DNA of 64,000 nucleotides, from assembly GCF_900638585.1 (NCBI RefSeq), contig NZ_LR134523.1:1462501-1526500 (forward strand). The letters are read 5' to 3'. Shown here piece by piece: positions 35,474 to 44,748 of this stretch. A program made the translations under genes and the position numbers. Each line of letters opens with the position of its first letter. Positions within the stretch are counted from its first letter, which is position 1. The notes below the pieces were generated by a model that was given only the letters and a program-made list of their open reading frames with translations, had not been told where the DNA came from and did not search any database. The DNA is from Aedoeadaptatus ivorii (GTDB lineage Bacteria; Bacillota; Clostridia; Tissierellales; Peptoniphilaceae).

Positions 35474-36253
35474 TTACTTTCCTTGAAATTCAGGGGCTCG
35501 TTTGCCCAAGAATGCCGCCATGCCTTCCTTTTGGTCGTCGGTGGCGAAACACAAAGCAAAGGCGGATTTTTCGATGTCCATACCCGTGTGGATGTCCGCT
35601 TGTATGCCGTCTACGATGGCGGCCTTTGCGTAGGAAACGGACTTGGATCCCTTAGATGCGATGGTATCGGCCATGCGCTTGGCTTCGTCCATCAGCTCTT
35701 CGGGCGCGACGACGGCGTTGACCAGACCGATTTCATAGGCGCGATCGGCCTTGATGTTTTTCGCCGTATAGATCAATTCCTTGGCGATGCCCACGCCGAC
35801 CGTTCTCGGCAGTCTTTGGGTGCCGCCGAATCCCGGGGTGATGCCCAGGCCCACTTCGGGTTGGCCGAATACGGCCTTTTCGGAGGCAATGCGGATATCA
35901 CAGGCCAAAGACAGCTCGCAGCCGCCGCCCAGGGCGAATCCGTTGACCGCGGCGATAACGGGTTTGGAGAGATGCTCGATCAACATAAAGGTGTCCATGC
36001 CCAGCTTTGCAAAGGCGTGTGCTTCGGCCGCGTTTAAGGGTTGCATTTCCGAAATGTCCGCACCGGCGACGAAGGCCTTGCCTTCGCCGGTGAGGATGAT
36101 CACTTTGATTTCGTCGTCCCCGTCGAGTTCCTGAAAGCAACGGTTGAGTTCCGTCAATACGTCGGAATTCAGCGCGTTTAAGCTCTTGGGTTTGTTAATG
36201 GTGACGGTGGCGACGGCGTCTTCTCGTTCGACGATTAGATATTGAAAGTCCAT
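35474..36253 (-). CDS. crt: 3-hydroxybutyryl-CoA dehydratase (crotonase)
   Basis: A 259-residue enoyl-CoA hydratase-fold enzyme that forms crotonyl-CoA. AFVAGADISEMQ and ALGGGCELSLACDIRIASE form the oxyanion region. FGQPEVGLGITPGFGGTQRL has the catalytic Glu pattern. It lies between thlA and hbd, which identifies the likely substrate. Confidence 0.95.
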   Translation of the reverse strand: MDFQYLIVEREDAVATVTINKPKSLNALNSDVLTELNRCFQELDGDDEIKVIILTGEGKAFVAGADISEMQPLNAAEAHAFAKLGMDTFMLIEHLSKPVIAAVNGFALGGGCELSLACDIRIASEKAVFGQPEVGLGITPGFGGTQRLPRTVGVGIAKELIYTAKNIKADRAYEIGLVNAVVAPEELMDEAKRMADTIASKGSKSVSYAKAAIVDGIQADIHTGMDIEKSAFALCFATDDQKEGMAAFLGKRAPEFQGK

Positions 36254-36280
36254 ATAGGCACTCCTTTTCTGTCCGCAGTT

Positions 36281-37459
36281 TTATCTTTCTACGGTCATTG
36301 CGGTACCCATACCTCCACCGATACAGAGGGTAGCAAGACCCTTCTTGGCGTCGCGTCTCTTCATTTCATACAACAAGGTGGTGAGGATTCTCGTACCGGA
36401 TGCACCGATGGGGTGACCGATTGCGATGGCACCGCCGTTGACATTGGTCTTTTCCGGATCGAGGCCGAGGGTCTTGGAAACGGCGCCTGCTTGTGCGGCA
36501 AAGGCTTCGTTGGCTTCGACCAGGTCGAGTTCGGAGAATTCCCAGCCAGCTTTTTCCAATGCCTTGGTGGAAGAGGGGATCGGGCCGGTACCCATAACCT
36601 TGGGATCTACCCCGGCGGATGCGTAGCTTATGATCTTTGCCATGGGTTCCAAGCCGAGTTCTTTCGCCTTGTCTTCGCTCATTACGATAACCATCGCTGC
36701 ACCGTCGTTAATACCCGATGCGTTGGCGGCGGTAACGGTACCGTCTTTAATAAATGCGGGCTTCATGCCGCTGATGCCTTCTTTGGTTACGCCGTCGCGG
36801 ATGTATTCGTCTTTGTCGACTACGGTGACCTTGCCCTTACGGCCCTTTACTTCTACGGCGACGATTTCTTCGTCGAAAGTACCGTCTTCGCGCGCCTTGC
36901 TGGCTCTTTGTTGGCTGACGGCGGCGATTTCGTCTTGTTGGTCTCTAGTGATGTCGTATTCTTTTGCTACGTTTTCTGCGGTAACGCCCATGTGGTAGTC
37001 GTTAAAGGCATCCCACAGACCGTCTTTGATCATTTCGTCGACGAGCTTCTTTTCGCCCATGCGAGCGCCCCAACGCGCGTCGTTTAAGATAAACGGAGCA
37101 CCGGACATGGATTCTGTACCGCCCGCCAATACGATGTCCGCGTCGCCGGCTTTGATGATTTGTGTCGCGAGGGAAACCGCGCGCAGACCAGAACCGCATA
37201 CCTTGTTTAGGGTCATGGCCGGGGTGGTTTCGGGCAGACCTGCGTGTAAAATGATTTGGCGTGCCACGTTTTGGCCGAGACCGGCTTGCAGAACGTTACC
37301 GATAACGGCTTCTTCTACGTCTTCGGGCTTGATGCCTGCGCGTTCGATCGCCGCTTTTGCCGCCACGACGCCGAGGTCCACGGCACTTACGTTTTTGAAT
37401 GCGCCGCCAAAAGAGCCGACCGGCGTTCTTGCTGCACTTACGATTACAACATTTTTCAT
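36281..37459 (-). CDS. thlA: acetyl-CoA acetyltransferase (thiolase)
   Basis: A 392-residue thiolase that condenses two acetyl-CoA. The acyl Cys is in [15 protein letters not shown] (near residue 88), the His in [14 protein letters not shown] and the second Cys in [14 protein letters not shown] at 37459 follows GGGAGG; the upstream in-frame ATGs give an unrelated extension. First gene of the butyrate-type operon. Confidence 0.97.
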   Translation of the reverse strand: MKNVVIVSAARTPVGSFGGAFKNVSAVDLGVVAAKAAIERAGIKPEDVEEAVIGNVLQAGLGQNVARQIILHAGLPETTPAMTLNKVCGSGLRAVSLATQIIKAGDADIVLAGGTESMSGAPFILNDARWGARMGEKKLVDEMIKDGLWDAFNDYHMGVTAENVAKEYDITRDQQDEIAAVSQQRASKAREDGTFDEEIVAVEVKGRKGKVTVVDKDEYIRDGVTKEGISGMKPAFIKDGTVTAANASGINDGAAMVIVMSEDKAKELGLEPMAKIISYASAGVDPKVMGTGPIPSSTKALEKAGWEFSELDLVEANEAFAAQAGAVSKTLGLDPEKTNVNGGAIAIGHPIGASGTRILTTLLYEMKRRDAKKGLATLCIGGGMGTAMTVER

Positions 37460-37530
37460 TATATAGCCTCCCTTATTTTCTACGAAGATCTCGTGGACCT
37501 TCTGAAAGTGTTTTCCAGCTTCTATCTGCA

Positions 37531-37559
37531 TTATAAATTGTAAAAGCAGCTTCGTCAAT
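37531..37559 (-). promoter_or_regulatory. promoter of thlA-crt-hbd
   Basis: On the minus strand TTGACG (37554-37559), 17 bases and a perfect TATAAT (37531-37536). Very strong match, as expected for central fermentation genes. The gene-free stretch 37460-37756 is otherwise AT-rich and without a supported feature; a Rex site is not obvious. Confidence 0.8.
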
Positions 37560-37756
37560 AGATTTGGGTAAAATTTGTTAATTTTTTTTCAAGAGAAACG
37601 GCGTTTCAAACCGCATGGTTTTGGGATAATTATTTTTTACACAAAGTCGAAATCGCTAAAACGGCGTCAATTTTCCCAATTCGCTATATATTTAACACTC
37701 CCTTTATCTTATAGGAAAAGGATTTGCAAAATTTTCACCTGGTTTTACAGTCCCAT

Positions 37757-37788
37757 AAAAAAAGAAGACGAGTGCAAATTCGTCTTCG
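37757..37788 (-). terminator. terminator of the HD-domain hydrolase gene
   Basis: GAAGACGA and TCGTCTTC arms followed by seven T on the minus strand. Confidence 0.83.
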
Positions 37789-37794
37789 TCTTCA

Positions 37795-38367
37795 TTATAT
37801 ATCTGTCGTATCTTCGGCGCGTGCCGCCTCGCCCTTTTGCATGCCCGCCAAGGTCATCGCCAAGAGCGCATCGATCTCCATGCCCAAAAGGGCCGCCCCG
37901 CGCTCGATCAGATCGCGGTCGCAGCCGGCCGCAAATTTGCGGTCCTTAAATTTTTTCTTTACGCTCTTCAAATTCATGTCCAAAGTCGACCGGCTGGGCC
38001 GCATCTGTTTGGCGGCAAAAATAATGCCCGTCAATTCGTCGGTCGCATAGAGCACGCGGTCCATCTCGTTTTCGGGCTCGTGAGGCGTACCGGTCATGGC
38101 CCAACCGTGGCTCATGGCGGAGCGGATCATCTCTTCTTCCACCCCCTCGGCGCGGAGGATCTCCTCGCCGGCGATACAGTGCCGATCGGGGTGCAGCTCG
38201 TAGTCGACATCGTGGAGAATCCCCACCGCCCGCCAATACTCGATGCGATCGGGATCGATCGTCTCGGCAAAATGCGCCAAGACATCGCCCACCGCCCGGG
38301 CGTGCTCGATATGGTAGGTGTCCTTATTGTATTTTTTGACCAGCGCCATGGCCTCTGTTGCATTCAC
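37795..38367 (-). CDS. HD-domain hydrolase
   Basis: A 190-residue metal-dependent phosphohydrolase-type protein. The His-Asp motif is VGILHDVDYELHPDRH (about 49-64), preceded by the His of YHIEHARAVGDVL and followed by AMSHGWAMTG. The substrate is unknown; relatives act on nucleotides or are uncharacterised. GTG at 38367 is chosen because GGAGGG lies six bases upstream, not the ATG nine codons earlier. Confidence 0.82.
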   Translation of the reverse strand: MNATEAMALVKKYNKDTYHIEHARAVGDVLAHFAETIDPDRIEYWRAVGILHDVDYELHPDRHCIAGEEILRAEGVEEEMIRSAMSHGWAMTGTPHEPENEMDRVLYATDELTGIIFAAKQMRPSRSTLDMNLKSVKKKFKDRKFAAGCDRDLIERGAALLGMEIDALLAMTLAGMQKGEAARAEDTTDI

Positions 38368-38384
38368 GGAAATTCCCTCCAGAC

Positions 38385-38413
38385 TTGACAGCAATTTTCG
38401 CGAGGAGTAAAAT
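38385..38413 (+). promoter_or_regulatory. promoter of tRNA-Gly
   Basis: TTGACA (38385-38390), 17 bases, TAAAAT (38408-38413), placing transcription start just before the tRNA at 38427. Confidence 0.8.
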
Positions 38414-38426
38414 ATTCGTCATACAC

Positions 38427-38500
38427 GCGGGTGTAGCTCAGTGGCAGAGCCTCGGCTTCCCAAGCCGATCGCGAGGGTTCGATTCCCTTCACCCGCTCCA
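38427..38500 (+). tRNA. tRNA-Gly (anticodon CCC)
   Basis: A 74-base cloverleaf. Acceptor arms are GCGGGTG and CACCCGC, the anticodon stem is TCGGC/GCCGA with loop TTCCCAA, and the T arm contains GGTTCGATTCC. The CCA end is encoded. Anticodon CCC reads GGG glycine codons. A strong promoter and a terminator make it a single-gene unit. Confidence 0.96.
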
Positions 38501-38521
38501 GGACCCTAGGGGTCCTTTTTT
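38501..38521 (+). terminator. terminator of tRNA-Gly
   Basis: GGACCC and GGGTCC arms directly after the CCA end, followed by seven T. Confidence 0.88.
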
Positions 38522-38524
38522 TAT

Positions 38525-39034
38525 TTAGTAGTGCAGTACGCTCTCTACCGGACGCGCGATGCGGCTGCGCCCGTTCAATGCGTCGAGTTCGATCAAAAAT
38601 ACGAATGCCTCCACCTCGCCGCCCAAGGATTCTACCAGCTGCTGGGCAGCGAGGCTCGTGCCGCCGGTGGCCAAGAGATCGTCGACGATCAGTACCTTTT
38701 CTTTTGGCGCGATCGCATCTTCGTGGATCTCTATGCCGTCGTTTCCGTATTCCAGGTCATAGGTGACGCTGCGTTTTTTATATGGGAGCTTGCCGGGTTT
38801 TCGGATGGGGACAAAACCCACGCCCAGTTCCAAAGCGAGGGGCGTGCCCAACAAAAAACCCCGGGCCTCGATGCCCACGACTTTGTCGACCTCGTAGCGG
38901 CGCGCCGCCTCGGCCATGCGCCGAATGGCTTCTCGAAAGGCGTCTTTGTCCTTTAAGAGGGTGGTGATGTCCCGAAAGGTGACGCCTTTTTGGGGATAGT
39001 CTTCGATGCTTCTGATTGATTCTTTTAAATCCAT
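38525..39034 (-). CDS. apt: adenine phosphoribosyltransferase
   Basis: A 169-residue type I phosphoribosyltransferase that salvages adenine with PRPP to AMP. VLIVDDLLATGGTSLAAQQL is the PRPP motif; the N-terminal YPQKGVTFRDITTLL and VVGIEARGFLLGTPLA are typical of Apt. GGAAGG precedes the ATG. It is divergent from fbp. Confidence 0.96.
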   Translation of the reverse strand: MDLKESIRSIEDYPQKGVTFRDITTLLKDKDAFREAIRRMAEAARRYEVDKVVGIEARGFLLGTPLALELGVGFVPIRKPGKLPYKKRSVTYDLEYGNDGIEIHEDAIAPKEKVLIVDDLLATGGTSLAAQQLVESLGGEVEAFVFLIELDALNGRSRIARPVESVLHY

Positions 39035-39113
39035 GTGCCCTTCCTTTCTCCCCTTCAGTATAGCATTTTTTCAGGTTCCGAGAAACGGGTATAAGAAAAC
39101 GGGAGGGATCTGC

Positions 39114-41063
39114 ATGCAAAACATCGACGCATCCAATATGAAATACTACCGCCTTTTGGCGAAACAATATCCGGACCGCAAGCGGGCGCTGGGGGAAGCC
39201 GCCCTGAGCGAAGGGGCGCTCCTTTTGCCCAAGCCTACCGAACACTTCGTCAGCGATCTGCACGGGGAATTTCGCCCCTTTGCCCACGTGATCCGAAACG
39301 CATCGGGGGTGCTGCGCCGCTATATCGACGAACTGTTTCCCCAAAAATCCGAAGAAGAAAAACGGCGCCTCGCCACCATTCTCTACTATCCCAAGACGAA
39401 ACTTCGGGCGCTGGAGGGGGAGATGGAGCGGAGCGCCTATGAAGCGCTGCTCTTAGAGACCCTCGGGGATATGATTCTCGTGGCGAAGCGGGTGGCGGCT
39501 AAATACGATCACCGAAAGATCGCCCGCGCCTTTCGCCCGAACCGCGCCGAGGTGCTCGACATTCTGCTCCTGGAGGAGCCGAGCTTTCGCCACAAGGAAC
39601 AATACGTACATAGGGTGTATGAGTATATCGTGCGAACCGGCGAGGCGGAGGGCTATATCCGCGCGCTGGCAGATCTTTGCGTGCGCTTTGCCATCGAAAC
39701 GCTCCACGTGATCGGCGACATTTACGACCGGGGCGAGGGAGCGGAAAAGATCGTCGACGCCCTGATGCACCACCCCAATGTCGATATCCAATGGGGCAAT
39801 CACGACATCGCCTGGATCGGCGCGGCGGCGGGAAACTTTCCCCTCCTCGCCAATGTGGTTCGCATCGCCCTGCGCTACAATGTGCTCTCTACCCTCGAAG
39901 ACGGCTACGGCATCAATCTGCTGCCGCTCTTCAACTACGCCAAACAATACGTGCCCACCGCGCCCTTTTACCCCCGCAATCCCGCGCCGGAGGCGGAGCG
40001 AAACGAGACGATTGCGCGCCTTCACAAGGCGATATCGGTGCTGCAGTTTAAGGCGGAGGGCCGGTTGATCCGAAGGCATCCCGAGTACGAAATGGACGAT
40101 ATGCTCCACCTACACCGCATGGACCTTAAGAAGAAGACCGTGACCGTGGGCGATGTGACCTATCCCCTGCGCGACGATGACTTCCCCACCGTCGATCCCG
40201 CCGATCCCTACGCCTTTACCCGAGAAGAAGAGGAAGTGGTAGAACGGCTGCGGGCGAGCTTTATGGGGAGCGAAAAGCTGAAGCGGCATATCCGCTTTAT
40301 CGTCGATCGGGGCGGCATGTATAAAATCTGTAACGGCAATCTGCTGTTTCATGGCTGCATTCCCCTCGACGAAGCGGGCAATTTTCGAATGACCCGCTTT
40401 ATGGGTCGGCCCCTGGCGGGAAAGGCGCTGCTCGATGCCCTCGACGATGCGGTGCGGATCGGCGTATTCGGCCACGGCGCGGCGCAGCAAGAAGCGGCGG
40501 ATCTGATGCTCTATCTATGGTGCGGCACCGACTCGCCGCTTTTCGGCAAGAACCGCATCACCACCTTCGAGCGCTATTTTATCGAAGATCCCGAAACCCA
40601 TTACGAAAAGAAGAACCCCTACTTCCGCCTGCGGGAAGACGCCGATACGGCAGAAAAGATCCTACACGCCTTCGGCCTCGACGATCCCCGCGCCAAGATC
40701 ATCAACGGCCACACCCCGGTAAAGCGCGCCAAGGGCGAACATCCGGTCAAGGCAAACGGCAAGGTCATCGTCATCGACGGCGGCTTTGCCCGGGCGTACC
40801 AAAAGACGACGGGCACCTCGGGCTATACGCTGATCTCCAATTCCTACGGCATCCTCCTCGCCGCCCACGCGCCCCTGGCGAATGAGGCGGATCTAATCGA
40901 AGAAAATGTGGACATCACCTCGTCGATGGAGTTCGTCCTCGAATACGACGAGCGCCGCCTGCTGGAGGATTCCGACGCGGGCGATGCGCTCAAGGAAAAG
41001 ATCCGCGATCTGTATACCTTGGCGGAACTGTACCGCACGGGCAAGCTCCGCGAAAGGCGATAA
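39114..41063 (+). CDS. fbp: fructose-1,6-bisphosphatase, class III
   Basis: A 649-residue Firmicutes-type FBPase of gluconeogenesis, hydrolysing fructose-1,6-bisphosphate. The metallophosphatase motifs are visible as VSDLHGEFRPFAHV, VIGDIYDRGEGAEKI, WGNHDIAWIGAAAG and INGHTPVKRAKGE. Length fits the class (about 640-670). ATG at 39114 follows GGGAGGG. The earlier in-frame start lies in the divergent promoter region and has no ribosome site. Confidence 0.95.
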   Translation: MQNIDASNMKYYRLLAKQYPDRKRALGEAALSEGALLLPKPTEHFVSDLHGEFRPFAHVIRNASGVLRRYIDELFPQKSEEEKRRLATILYYPKTKLRALEGEMERSAYEALLLETLGDMILVAKRVAAKYDHRKIARAFRPNRAEVLDILLLEEPSFRHKEQYVHRVYEYIVRTGEAEGYIRALADLCVRFAIETLHVIGDIYDRGEGAEKIVDALMHHPNVDIQWGNHDIAWIGAAAGNFPLLANVVRIALRYNVLSTLEDGYGINLLPLFNYAKQYVPTAPFYPRNPAPEAERNETIARLHKAISVLQFKAEGRLIRRHPEYEMDDMLHLHRMDLKKKTVTVGDVTYPLRDDDFPTVDPADPYAFTREEEEVVERLRASFMGSEKLKRHIRFIVDRGGMYKICNGNLLFHGCIPLDEAGNFRMTRFMGRPLAGKALLDALDDAVRIGVFGHGAAQQEAADLMLYLWCGTDSPLFGKNRITTFERYFIEDPETHYEKKNPYFRLREDADTAEKILHAFGLDDPRAKIINGHTPVKRAKGEHPVKANGKVIVIDGGFARAYQKTTGTSGYTLISNSYGILLAAHAPLANEADLIEENVDITSSMEFVLEYDERRLLEDSDAGDALKEKIRDLYTLAELYRTGKLRERR

Positions 41064-41078
41064 AGAAAATATGAGCAT

Positions 41079-41107
41079 AAAAAAATCCGGCAAATGCCGG
41101 ATTTTTT
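41079..41107. terminator. bidirectional terminator between fbp and ferritin genes
   Basis: AAAAAATCCGGC and GCCGGATTTTTT arms around AAAT; works in both directions. Confidence 0.9.
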
Positions 41108-41116
41108 GTGTGCCGT

Positions 41117-41599
41117 TTATCTGTGGGCCAATTTTCCGTCGAGGATATAGAGGCCGCCCCAGTTTTCTTTGATACGTTCCAATTCCTGTACGAGATCGCG
41201 GAAGGTCTCTTCTTCTTCGCGTTGCTCTTCGATAAATTTGTTCAGAAATTGTTGGGTGTCCAAGCATCCCACTTCGATAGCGAGCTTGTAGATCTCTTTG
41301 ATTCTACGGGTTACTTCTTTTTCGTGGTCCAAAGCGGCGCGGAAGGTGTCCTCGAAGTTGCCGTATTCTTTTTCGGGCTTCGGAATGCCTTCGTATACCG
41401 GCGTTTTGTCCATTTCGGAAATAAAGTCGTAGAACGCGCGGGCGTGTTCCATTTCTTCCTTGGCTTGTTCCACAAAGAAGTGGTTGAAGCCCTTCATGCC
41501 CAGGTCGTCTACATAGGCGGCCATGGCCATATAGATATAAGCGGATTCAATTTCGAAGTTAAACTGCTCGTTTAACTTTTGTGTCAATTCGTTAGACAT
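41117..41599 (-). CDS. ftnA: ferritin (non-heme)
   Basis: A 160-residue four-helix-bundle iron store. Ferroxidase ligands appear as NFEIESAYIYMAMAAY, EQAKEEMEHARAFYDFI and FIEEQREEEETF. It oxidises and stores Fe2+ and limits Fenton chemistry. GGAGG lies before the ATG. It follows a small unknown gene on the same strand by 31 bases. Confidence 0.95.
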   Translation of the reverse strand: MSNELTQKLNEQFNFEIESAYIYMAMAAYVDDLGMKGFNHFFVEQAKEEMEHARAFYDFISEMDKTPVYEGIPKPEKEYGNFEDTFRAALDHEKEVTRRIKEIYKLAIEVGCLDTQQFLNKFIEEQREEEETFRDLVQELERIKENWGGLYILDGKLAHR

Positions 41600-41630
41600 A
41601 CTTCCTCCTTAGAAAAAAAGTCTATACATT

Positions 41631-41894
41631 CTATACATACGGTTCATACACGCTATAAACTTTCATGCCGGACTGTACGAGACAGCGAACGACTTCCGGG
41701 ATCTCTTCTACGGAAAGAAGCATACGGATCCCGTTATAGCGGAACGAACATCTGCCGTAATAGGGACTTTCGGTACGGTTCAGGAGATCCATAAGGGTAT
41801 CCCGATTCTCATCCATATCCCCGATGTGAAAGAATACGTTCCGTTGACCCGGTTCTTTCACATTAATATTTTTAATTAAAAGCGTATCGTGCAT
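41631..41894 (-). CDS. small conserved-looking hypothetical protein (87 aa)
   Basis: An 87-residue cytoplasmic protein starting MHDTLLIKNINVKEPGQRNV and ending YSVYEPYV, with no signal or membrane span. It has the pattern of a small alpha/beta domain. I do not recognise a family. It lies between the alpha/beta-hydrolase gene (54 bases upstream) and ferritin (31 bases downstream), all on one strand. The ribosome site is weak (GGGGG, nine bases before ATG). Coding status is supported by reading-frame length and context only. Confidence 0.55.
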   Translation of the reverse strand: MHDTLLIKNINVKEPGQRNVFFHIGDMDENRDTLMDLLNRTESPYYGRCSFRYNGIRMLLSVEEIPEVVRCLVQSGMKVYSVYEPYV

Positions 41895-41947
41895 GAACTC
41901 AACCCCCGAACTCCTGTTCGTAGATTTTATACCCGCGAAAGCATAGT

Positions 41948-43903
41948 TTAATCAGACTTTTTTTCTGTCGTGCGGATTCGGTCGATCTGCATTTCTCCCC
42001 GGGACTCGATGACGATTTTTGTAAGCGCCCCGAGCGAAAAGGCGGGGTTTTGGGCCCGCATCTCCTCGGCGCCGAAGGCGATCGTCTCGAGCGCCGTTTT
42101 GTATTCCCATATATCGGCGAGGTGCTGCCATTTGAGAAAGCCCGCGGAAAGGCTTGCGTGAAGCGTTCTCGCATCGGAAGGAAAGGACACCCGCTCGCCC
42201 GCCGCGTCTTCCAGGATGAGGGTAAAATCGGGCGCGCCCCGCTTCGCCGCCACATCCATAACGAGATCTGTGCCGCCGCCGGCGGGAAGGGCGATTTCTA
42301 CCCTGCCGCTAAAGGTGAGGACGCGGTTTTCGCCGCCCCGTCCGGATGGCGAAAAGGCGCCTTCGCGCCAGATAGCGGCGTCTTTGCCGTCGATGCGCAC
42401 GCCCTCGGCGGTTCCGGTGGTGAGATCGGCGTCCTCTTCAAAGTCGGCGAGGACCTTCGACGGGCTGTCGCGGCGAAGCGCGTAGCCCCCATCGGGGAGG
42501 TAGGCGGCAAGATCCTCGAAGATCGTCTCGTCTGCGACAAAGGCGTAGGCGAGCAATTCGAGATACGCTCGCTGTACGCGCGCTTCCAATATATCGGCCG
42601 TGTTCAAATAGAGCGCCGAAAGCCCCTCCCGGTCCAATCGTCCCCAGTTTTCGTTAAACTGCGTATGGTTGGCGTAGTCGATCAAAATCTGCCACCGATC
42701 GGCACTCGTCCGCTCGTACTGGTTCATGCCCTCCATCGATGCCACGTCCTGGTCGTGGGTGCCCTGAATCAAAAAATAGGGCACATTCAGTTCCACCGGC
42801 GCATCGCCCGGGCGAAACTGGCCGTCGGTGGGCGCCACCGAAAGCACGCCCGCCACGGGGATTTCGGGCGTCTTTTTCCCCGTATCGGGGTCGTAGGGCA
42901 GATCGGAAAGCGCCGCCGCAATGGCCGCCGCCTCGCCGCCCCGGCTGTGGCCGCCCAGATAGATCCGCTCGGGATCTATGCGGTCTTTCAGGGCGCTTTC
43001 GTGCAGAATCTTGTCCACATGGTCCAACAAGAAGAGCGCGCGGGCGTCGTTTTCTGCCCGGAGCCCCTTGCCCAAATAGGCGTTAAAATGCGACTCTTCC
43101 ACCGAGACAAAGCCGATGCCCCGCGCCGCCAAATATCGCCCCAAATAGCCGTATCCCTCCATATTGTCCTCGATCATATTGTGGTTGCCGTGTACGAAAA
43201 ACAGCACCGGCACCTTCTCCTCGGTGCGGGGTATGTAGATTTCGCCTTCAAAGGGGATCGACTGCAGATCGTAGCCGTTTTGCCACAGGCGAAATTTCTC
43301 CTGCCGCGCGGGCACCCGGGCGTAGGCGGAGTAGTCCGCCGTGCCGAAGTCGATCGTATGATCGGGGCCGTAGACCACTTTTTCCCAGGGGTAGCGCGCA
43401 GGGATCGTGCGATCGGCCGGCGCCTTCGGCGGCTGTTTGCCGCCGCCGGGGAGGCCGTAAAAAAGCACGACGGGCAGGAGCCACAAGGCCCCCGCCGCGA
43501 TGCGAAAAGGGCACGCTTTTTTACTCGAAAGCCGATCGACGGCAAACCATATACAGAGCACGGTGACGACGGCGATGCCGTAAAAATACAGGTCGTTCGC
43601 GGGCCCCAAGCCGCGCACCTGCCGCTCCTCTTCCAGTACGCCGTAAATCGCGGCCGCAAGAAGCACCGCCTCTACCGCCGCGGGCGACATATGCCGCCCG
43701 AAGAATCGGCGAAAGGCGCGCAGGCCGAGGTGCAGCAGGCAAAAATATATCCCCCACACGGCCGCCGCCGCGACGATGTGAGGGATGCGGGTCTGAAAGT
43801 AAAACCCGGGAAAGGCGTCGACGCCCATAAGGGCGATAAGGGCCATCAGCCCCGACATGCGCGCCGACGGGGTACCGATAAGAAGCTGTAGCCTAAGCTT
43901 CAT
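41948..43903 (-). CDS. membrane protein with alpha/beta-hydrolase domain
   Basis: A 651-residue protein. Residues 1-150 hold about four or five membrane spans. From about 200 an alpha/beta-hydrolase domain follows: PVLFFVHGNHNMIEDN, the nucleophile elbow YLGGHSRGGEAAAIAA, and a late His candidate in DYANHTQFN. The last 180 residues are a beta-rich domain, perhaps carbohydrate- or surface-binding. The fold resembles platelet-activating-factor-acetylhydrolase-like or chlorophyllase-like enzymes, but the substrate is unknown. ATG at 43903 is used (GGAGG eight bases before) and overlaps ricT by 11 bases. Confidence 0.78.
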   Translation of the reverse strand: MKLRLQLLIGTPSARMSGLMALIALMGVDAFPGFYFQTRIPHIVAAAAVWGIYFCLLHLGLRAFRRFFGRHMSPAAVEAVLLAAAIYGVLEEERQVRGLGPANDLYFYGIAVVTVLCIWFAVDRLSSKKACPFRIAAGALWLLPVVLFYGLPGGGKQPPKAPADRTIPARYPWEKVVYGPDHTIDFGTADYSAYARVPARQEKFRLWQNGYDLQSIPFEGEIYIPRTEEKVPVLFFVHGNHNMIEDNMEGYGYLGRYLAARGIGFVSVEESHFNAYLGKGLRAENDARALFLLDHVDKILHESALKDRIDPERIYLGGHSRGGEAAAIAAALSDLPYDPDTGKKTPEIPVAGVLSVAPTDGQFRPGDAPVELNVPYFLIQGTHDQDVASMEGMNQYERTSADRWQILIDYANHTQFNENWGRLDREGLSALYLNTADILEARVQRAYLELLAYAFVADETIFEDLAAYLPDGGYALRRDSPSKVLADFEEDADLTTGTAEGVRIDGKDAAIWREGAFSPSGRGGENRVLTFSGRVEIALPAGGGTDLVMDVAAKRGAPDFTLILEDAAGERVSFPSDARTLHASLSAGFLKWQHLADIWEYKTALETIAFGAEEMRAQNPAFSLGALTKIVIESRGEMQIDRIRTTEKKSD

Positions 43904-44747
43904 GGCCACATCCTCCCCCGCAGCCTTTTTGGCCGCACGCGGCCTCTCGCTCTAGTTCGTCCGCCGGAAACACATGGTACTCGAAGCCGTCGTCGCCGTG
44001 GATTTTGACCTTGACCAACGCGCGCAAAGTCGAGGTCTCTACCACTACGCCCCGGCCTTCGGGGGTGACGACTTTTTTGCCCGGGCGGGGCAGGCGCTTC
44101 AGGTTTTCTTCGTAGCCTTCCTGCTCGTAGCGCAGACAGCACAGCAGGCGACCGCAAACGCCGCTGATGGCGTCGGGATTCAACGAAAGTCCCTGGTCCT
44201 TCGCCATATGGATCCCCACCGACGAAAATTCCGTCAAGTACGACGAACAGCAGCATTCCCGGCCGCAACCGCCGATGCCGCCGATCATCTTCGCCTCGTC
44301 GCGCACCCCGATTTGGCGCAACTCGATCCGCGTGCGAAAAATGGCGGCGAGATCGCGCACCAGGCGCCGAAAGTCCACCCGCTCGTCGGCGGTAAAGTAG
44401 AATAGGAGCTTGGAGTTGTCGAAGGTGTACTCGGAGGAGATAAGGTGCATATCGAGCCCGTGTTCCGCGACCTTTTTTTCGCAGATCAAGAGCGCTTCGC
44501 GGGCGAGATTGCGATTGGCGATATACCGGTCCCGATCCGCCTCGGTGGCGATTCGGAGCACGGGCTTTAAATCGCCGATCACATCGTCGTCGGCCACTGT
44601 CTTATGCGCAATCGCGACATACCCGTATTCGATCCCCCGGGCGGTCTCTACGATAACGGCATCGCCCACCGCAAGCGCCTCGCCGTGCGGCGCAAAGTAG
44701 TAGATTTTTCCGCGTTCCTTAAAGCGAACGCCCACTACGTCTTTCAT
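43893..44747 (-). CDS. ricT: PSP1-domain protein RicT (YaaT)
   Basis: A 284-residue PSP1 protein. GIGGCGRECCCSSYL and GVCGRLLCCLRYEQEGYEE carry the Cys residues that bind a [4Fe-4S] cluster in the RicAFT complex, which in Bacillus supports RNase Y mRNA processing. ATG at 44747 is chosen (GGGGGATAGG upstream). The Cys/Gly-rich tail GQKGCGGGCG may bind another metal. It overlaps holB by a few bases, as in the conserved tmk-darA-holB-ricT order. Confidence 0.93.
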   Translation of the reverse strand: MKDVVGVRFKERGKIYYFAPHGEALAVGDAVIVETARGIEYGYVAIAHKTVADDDVIGDLKPVLRIATEADRDRYIANRNLAREALLICEKKVAEHGLDMHLISSEYTFDNSKLLFYFTADERVDFRRLVRDLAAIFRTRIELRQIGVRDEAKMIGGIGGCGRECCCSSYLTEFSSVGIHMAKDQGLSLNPDAISGVCGRLLCCLRYEQEGYEENLKRLPRPGKKVVTPEGRGVVVETSTLRALVKVKIHGDDGFEYHVFPADELEREAACGQKGCGGGCGHEA

Positions 44748-44748
44748 C

